Positions 5,270 to 8,219 of a stretch of DNA of 8,219 nt are shown here, piece after piece (position 1 is the stretch's first letter; each line of letters opens with the position of its first letter). Under the pieces are notes generated by a model that was not told the origin of the DNA, did not search any database, and worked only from the letters and a program-made list of their open reading frames with translations. Source of the DNA: Candidatus Gerdarchaeota archaeon (GTDB lineage Archaea > Asgardarchaeota > Heimdallarchaeia > JABLTI01); NCBI GenBank assembly GCA_016840905.1, contig JAEORM010000241.1, forward strand, positions 1 to 8,219, read 5' to 3'. Made by a program: the position numbers and the translations under genes.

Positions 5270-6346
5270 ATGGACTTGAAGCAAGCTCTCTTTCAAACAA
5301 TTAAATCTGTTCATCAAGAACTTGACAAAATACTTAATATTAATGGAAAAAAAGCTAAAGAATTGGGTGATTTCGGTGGTATTTTCTATAAAGAATTCAA
5401 CCACTATTTATCAGATGGTGGTAAACGTATCCGTCCTTTTTTAGTTAAAACTGCTTTTGAAGCTGTTAATGGTGATTCTAAATCTGGTAATATTATGAGA
5501 GCTGCTTTAGCTATTGAATTGCTTCATAATGGTTCACTTTTACATGATGATGTTATAGACAAAGATGAAACTCGAAGGGGAAAACCTGCCTATCATGTAA
5601 TTTTTAGAGAGTTCTACAAGAAAGAAAAAAATGAAATTAATAAAGCAGATGATTTTGGTGAAGCTATGTCTATCTTTGCTGGTGATTTATGTTTTCCATT
5701 TGCCATTGAAAGTATTATTCAAAGTGGTTTTCCTGAGGAAAGAAGAATTAAGGCATTACAAGCTTTTACAGAAGCATTTCGTGAAGTTATTGATGGTGTG
5801 ATAATTGAAATAGGTGACTCTGTTATTAATGATAGCACAGAAGAAACTTATAAGAAAATGGTTAATTTGAAAACAGGTGCTTTAATTAGAAAAGCTGTTG
5901 AAATAGGTGCTATTCTTGGTGGAGGAACTGAAAAACAAATTGATGCCTTAACAAAATATTGTAGTAATTTAGGAGCAGCATTTCAAATACAAGATGATAT
6001 TTTAGGAGTTTTTGGTAATCCAGAAGAACTAGGAAAACCAGTTGGGGGAGATATTAGAGAAAATAAACAAACCATACTTAGAATCCATGCTATGAATAAC
6101 AGTTCCAAAGAGCATAATCAGATTTTAAGAAAATTGTTTGGTAAAGAAGATCTAACATTAGAAGAATTAGAAATCGTTCAAAAATTGATCAAAGAAACAG
6201 GAGCATTAGATTACGCTCAAAATTTAATTGAAGAAACTACCATAGAAGCTATCAAATCTCTTGACATAGCAGAACCACCCTTAAATGAAAAGGCTAAAAA
6301 ATTATTAATCGCTTTAGCGAAATATCTTGAAGAAAGGAAGAAATAA
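5270..6346 (+). CDS. polyprenyl diphosphate synthase (GGPP synthase-like)
   Basis: It is a class II trans-prenyltransferase condensing isopentenyl diphosphate with an allylic diphosphate, to make side chains for archaeal ether lipids or quinones. Motifs (from ATG): DGGKRIRPFL (49-58), the first aspartate-rich motif LLHDDVIDKDETRRG (90-104), LKTGALIR (200-207), the second aspartate-rich region QIQDDILGVFG (239-249) and GKPVGGDIRENKQT (255-268). The length (358 aa) is at the upper end for archaeal enzymes because of a charged insert near residues 116-130. The residue five before the first Asp is Gly88, where short-chain enzymes carry Phe or Tyr, so a product longer than C20 is possible. A GTG at 5261 is in frame, but there AGTGAT (5260-5265) reads better as a GGTGAT-like ribosome binding site for the ATG at 5270. 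An oligo-T tract follows at 6359-6364. Confidence 0.93.
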   Translation: MDLKQALFQTIKSVHQELDKILNINGKKAKELGDFGGIFYKEFNHYLSDGGKRIRPFLVKTAFEAVNGDSKSGNIMRAALAIELLHNGSLLHDDVIDKDETRRGKPAYHVIFREFYKKEKNEINKADDFGEAMSIFAGDLCFPFAIESIIQSGFPEERRIKALQAFTEAFREVIDGVIIEIGDSVINDSTEETYKKMVNLKTGALIRKAVEIGAILGGGTEKQIDALTKYCSNLGAAFQIQDDILGVFGNPEELGKPVGGDIRENKQTILRIHAMNNSSKEHNQILRKLFGKEDLTLEELEIVQKLIKETGALDYAQNLIEETTIEAIKSLDIAEPPLNEKAKKLLIALAKYLEERKK

Positions 6347-6358
6347 CTTTGTTAGGTG

Positions 6359-6364
6359 TTTTTT
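6359..6364 (+). terminator. oligo-T tract after the prenyltransferase gene
   Basis: A T6 run 12 nt after the stop codon, with no hairpin, in the style of archaeal intrinsic termination. Confidence 0.45.
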
Positions 6365-6378
6365 GAAAATCTTCTGGA

Positions 6379-6387
6379 TTTATATAT
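6379..6387 (+). promoter_or_regulatory. TATA box candidate for the 115-aa gene
   Basis: TTTATATAT lies between the preceding T6 terminator and the gene. Initiation near 6408 leaves a leader of about 26 nt that still contains the ribosome binding site. Confidence 0.55.
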
Positions 6388-6434
6388 CTAATTTTGAACG
6401 TTCATTTAGTAATTTGTAGTTGGAACGAGGTTCA

Positions 6435-6782
6435 ATGACAAAGGAAATTTTAAACAATAGGATAATTGATCTGCCAAAAGAAGAATCAGAAAAAATTGAG
6501 AATAATATACGATCGAATTTACGATATAGTTGGCAAAGAGTTATTGCTTTTGCTATTTCCTATAAACCAACAATTCAAGAGGTAATCGATGAACTTGAAC
6601 AAACTTTTCTTTCTTTTATTCCAATGAATAACAGAAGACGAGACGATTACCAATCAATTATCAATCAGTCTTTCAAGAAAATTTTAGGAAAACTATTTTC
6701 AACAGAGGATATATCTAATTTAGAAATTGAAAATGAATTTATAGAAATCGCAATGAATGATATAAGAAAAATCCTTTGCTAA
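6435..6782 (+). CDS. uncharacterised helical protein, 115 aa
   Basis: I do not recognise this family. It is a small, charged, soluble protein, apparently mostly alpha-helical: a polar N-terminus with KEESEKIENNIRSNL, a central amphipathic part containing WQRVIAFAISYKPTIQEVIDELEQTFLSF, a basic turn NNRRRDD (65-71), and two further helices. There is one tryptophan and a single cysteine as the last residue. No enzyme motif, metal site, signal peptide or membrane segment is evident. GAGG at 6427-6430, 4 nt before ATG, supports this start rather than the in-frame TTG at 6420. The gene has its own TATA-like box and T-rich downstream region, so it looks like an independent transcript despite sitting 88 bp after the prenyltransferase. 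It could be a small regulator or an adaptor; nothing in the sequence decides between them. Confidence 0.75.
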   Translation: MTKEILNNRIIDLPKEESEKIENNIRSNLRYSWQRVIAFAISYKPTIQEVIDELEQTFLSFIPMNNRRRDDYQSIINQSFKKILGKLFSTEDISNLEIENEFIEIAMNDIRKILC

Positions 6783-6799
6783 TTTTTAATCCACAGAAA

Positions 6800-6820
6800 C
6801 CTTTTATTTTTCTCTTTTCT
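6800..6820 (+). terminator. T-rich tract after the 115-aa gene
   Basis: A pyrimidine-rich stretch, CCTTTTATTTTTCTCTTTTCT, begins 18 nt after the stop codon with several T4-T5 runs. It also borders the next promoter. Confidence 0.4.
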
Positions 6821-6829
6821 ATAATCTAA
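6816..6829 (+). promoter_or_regulatory. candidate TATA element of the epimerase gene (TTTCTATAATCTAA)
   Basis: It is identical over 14 nt to the element at 639-652. Being only 17 nt from the ATG, it predicts a leaderless or nearly leaderless mRNA, although GTGAT (6836-6840) before the start resembles a ribosome binding site. Confidence 0.4.
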
Positions 6830-6846
6830 AACGATGTGATTTTAGA

Positions 6847-7866
6847 ATGAAAATCCTTGTTGTTGGTGGAAGTCGCTTTTCGGGTAAAATTGTCGTTGAA
6901 AATCTTGTAGAAAAAGGGCATGACGTGACTGTTTTGAACAGAGGAAAATCAGAACAATCGTTACCTGAATTCTACCGAAATGAAAAGTACAATTATCCTA
7001 AAAAAACTCAAGTTATTCATGAGGATAGAAAAAATAAGGAAGAAATGAAGAAGAACCTTTCTGGTAAGAATTTTGATGCAGTAATTGATACATGTGCGTA
7101 TACTGTTGATGATGTTCAAATTATAATTGAGAATATCTCAAAAAATCTCGAGCATTATATTTTAACGAGTACTGCAAGTGTTTATGATGAAGAGAAAAAC
7201 CTCTTTATGCCTATTTCTGAAGATGCAGTAATTGGTTCTGAAGCAGATGATTGTCCAATCGAATATAGTAAAAATAAGCGAAGAATTGAATCTTTTCTAA
7301 AAAAACTCTATCATGAAATAAATTATCCAATAACATTGATACGACCAACCTATATTTATGGACCATTTAATCCTGTGTACCGAGAGTTTTACTTTTATGA
7401 TCGAATTATGAATAAGAAACCTATTTTTATGCCTGGACATGGTGATTATTTAGTTGATTATGTTTTTGCTAAAGATGTTGCATGGTTATTAACTGCACCT
7501 CTTGAAAATAAAAAGGCTATAGGACAAGCTTATAATGCAACTACAGGTGAAGCATGCACACTTAATACTTTTGTTAAATTATTAAGTGGAATAATTGGAA
7601 ATGAAACTGAAATCATTCACTATGATCAGAAGCTTTTGGAGGAAGAAAATCTCAAACCAGAAAATAATTATCAATTATTTCCATATGGATGGTACGAAAA
7701 TCTTCTATTAAGTAAAGAAAAAGCAGTGAAAGATTTAGGATATAAACCAACTCCTTTGATAGAAGGTGAAACCATCACTTATGAATGGTATAAAAAATCG
7801 ATAAATCCTGATTGGAAAGTTGATTATGGACTTGATGAAAAAATAGCAAAAATGATTAAAAATTGA
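6847..7866 (+). CDS. NAD(P)-dependent epimerase/dehydratase-like extended SDR
   Basis: It is an extended short-chain dehydrogenase fold acting, by family, on nucleotide sugars or related substrates; the actual substrate cannot be told. The N-terminal Rossmann motif is GGSRFSG (7-13), a variant of GxxGxxG of the kind seen in the CSP41-like/atypical SDR group, followed by a cofactor-discriminating NRG (31-33) at the end of beta-2, where Arg32 may favour NADP. VIDTCAY (79-85), TSTASVY (107-113), the catalytic YxxxK at Tyr140/Lys144 and RPTYIYGP (166-173) follow in order. The C-terminal substrate domain contains GHGDYLVDYVFAKDVA (197-212). At 339 aa it has the usual length. ATG at 6847 begins directly with the beta-1 strand, which fixes the start. 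RNA-binding, as in chloroplast CSP41, is a possible alternative to sugar epimerisation. A double T7 terminator follows. Confidence 0.88.
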   Translation: MKILVVGGSRFSGKIVVENLVEKGHDVTVLNRGKSEQSLPEFYRNEKYNYPKKTQVIHEDRKNKEEMKKNLSGKNFDAVIDTCAYTVDDVQIIIENISKNLEHYILTSTASVYDEEKNLFMPISEDAVIGSEADDCPIEYSKNKRRIESFLKKLYHEINYPITLIRPTYIYGPFNPVYREFYFYDRIMNKKPIFMPGHGDYLVDYVFAKDVAWLLTAPLENKKAIGQAYNATTGEACTLNTFVKLLSGIIGNETEIIHYDQKLLEEENLKPENNYQLFPYGWYENLLLSKEKAVKDLGYKPTPLIEGETITYEWYKKSINPDWKVDYGLDEKIAKMIKN

Positions 7867-7876
7867 TTATTAACTA

Positions 7877-7893
7877 TTTTTTTGCCTTTTTTT
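7877..7893 (+). terminator. double oligo-T terminator after the epimerase gene
   Basis: Two T7 runs (7877-7883 and 7887-7893), separated by GCC, start 10 nt after the stop codon. This is the strongest archaeal-type termination signal in the window. Confidence 0.65.
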
Positions 7894-7906
7894 CATAGAA
7901 AAATTG

Positions 7907-7915
7907 ATTTTATAC
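7907..7915 (+). promoter_or_regulatory. TATA box candidate for the pcm gene
   Basis: ATTTTATAC lies about 30 bp before the GTG start. Initiation about 25 nt downstream falls at roughly 7937, so the mRNA would be almost leaderless. Confidence 0.5.
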
Positions 7916-7941
7916 CATGCACTAATTATTAATGATGTAGA

Positions 7942-8219
7942 GTGCCTAATGATACCAAATTAAATGAACGTAAAGAACAATTAATCAATTATTACAAAAA
8001 TTCAGGTTATATTGATTCTCAAGAAGCAATTAGAGCTTTTTTAACAGTACCTCGAGAGGAGTTCATTGGACCTAATCCAAAACATCTAGCTTATGTTGAT
8101 CGACCACTACCAATTTATGAAAATCAAACTATTTCTGCACCACACATGGTTGCAATAATGATCAGTAAAAATATTTTAGATTTGCATATTGGAGATATTT
8201 GTCTTGAAGTAGGTGGTGG
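7942..8219 (+). CDS. pcm: protein-L-isoaspartate O-methyltransferase, 5' part (cut by window edge)
   Basis: The enzyme uses S-adenosylmethionine to methylate isoaspartyl residues in damaged proteins, starting their repair. About 92 residues are visible. They match the family N-terminus: VPREEFIGP (residues 35-43), HLAYVDRPLPIYENQTIS (47-64), APHMVAIM (65-72) and the start of the SAM-binding motif, LEVGG, at the edge (motif I, usually ExGxGSGY). The QTISxPxM signature is diagnostic for PCMT. The start is inferred as GTG at 7942: two stop codons (7930-7935) close the frame just upstream, and no in-frame ATG occurs before the conserved region. No ordinary Shine-Dalgarno is seen, consistent with a nearly leaderless transcript from the TATA-like box upstream. 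The C-terminal part of the methyltransferase domain is missing only because the window ends. Confidence 0.9.
   Translation, partial: MPNDTKLNERKEQLINYYKNSGYIDSQEAIRAFLTVPREEFIGPNPKHLAYVDRPLPIYENQTISAPHMVAIMISKNILDLHIGDICLEVGG

Noticed and set aside
4731..5404. Shadow frames of 65-66 aa overlapping GDPD (plus) and the prenyltransferase (minus)
   Set aside because: They are antisense to genes with complete catalytic motifs and have no start signals of their own.

Overview
The window reads as chromosomal DNA of an AT-rich archaeon (GC roughly one third by eye). Archaeal markers are a RibL-type FAD synthase, a single-polypeptide translin/TRAX-family protein, a class II prenyltransferase of the archaeal lipid type, a Roadblock/LC7 protein, several small zinc-ribbon proteins, TATA-like boxes about 25 nt before likely transcription starts, and oligo-T termination tracts. 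The Roadblock protein beside an archaeal translin in an AT-rich genome would suit an Asgard lineage (Loki- or Heimdallarchaeia-like), but that is inference. No mobile element, CRISPR array or rRNA is visible.

Layout: tRNA-Lys(CTT) with encoded CCA (71-147); a 74-aa zinc-ribbon protein (+, 301-525); RibL FAD synthase (+, 687-1220). Convergent to ribL is a 444-aa protein I cannot identify (-, 1243-2577), with a perfect 20-bp palindrome in its upstream region. Next come a translin family protein (-, 2707-3360), divergent from an 8-cysteine zinc-binding protein (+, 3577-3870); a Roadblock/LC7 protein with an acidic tail (-, 3888-4349); and a glycerophosphodiester phosphodiesterase (-, 4451-5149), divergent from a polyprenyl diphosphate synthase (+, 5270-6346). 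The right end holds an unknown 115-aa protein (+, 6435-6782), an atypical NAD-dependent epimerase-like SDR (+, 6847-7866) and the 5' part of a protein-L-isoaspartate O-methyltransferase gene (+, 7942 to the window edge).

Most genes look like single-gene transcription units: intergenic gaps of about 60-170 bp carry a candidate TATA box, and T-tracts follow most stop codons. Convergent pairs (ribL/444-aa gene; 8-Cys/Roadblock) share short inverted-repeat or A/T-run termination regions. There is no clear multi-gene operon; only GDPD-Roadblock could be co-transcribed. Functionally it is a housekeeping region: flavin cofactor synthesis, isoprenoid lipid synthesis, phosphodiester hydrolysis (possibly lipid headgroup salvage), RNA metabolism and protein repair.

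The least explained items are the orphan 444-aa gene with its palindrome, the 8-Cys protein with an inverted repeat next to its candidate promoter, the U73 discriminator of the tRNA-Lys, and the small residue in the chain-length position of the prenyltransferase. I found no convincing multi-gene novel system.
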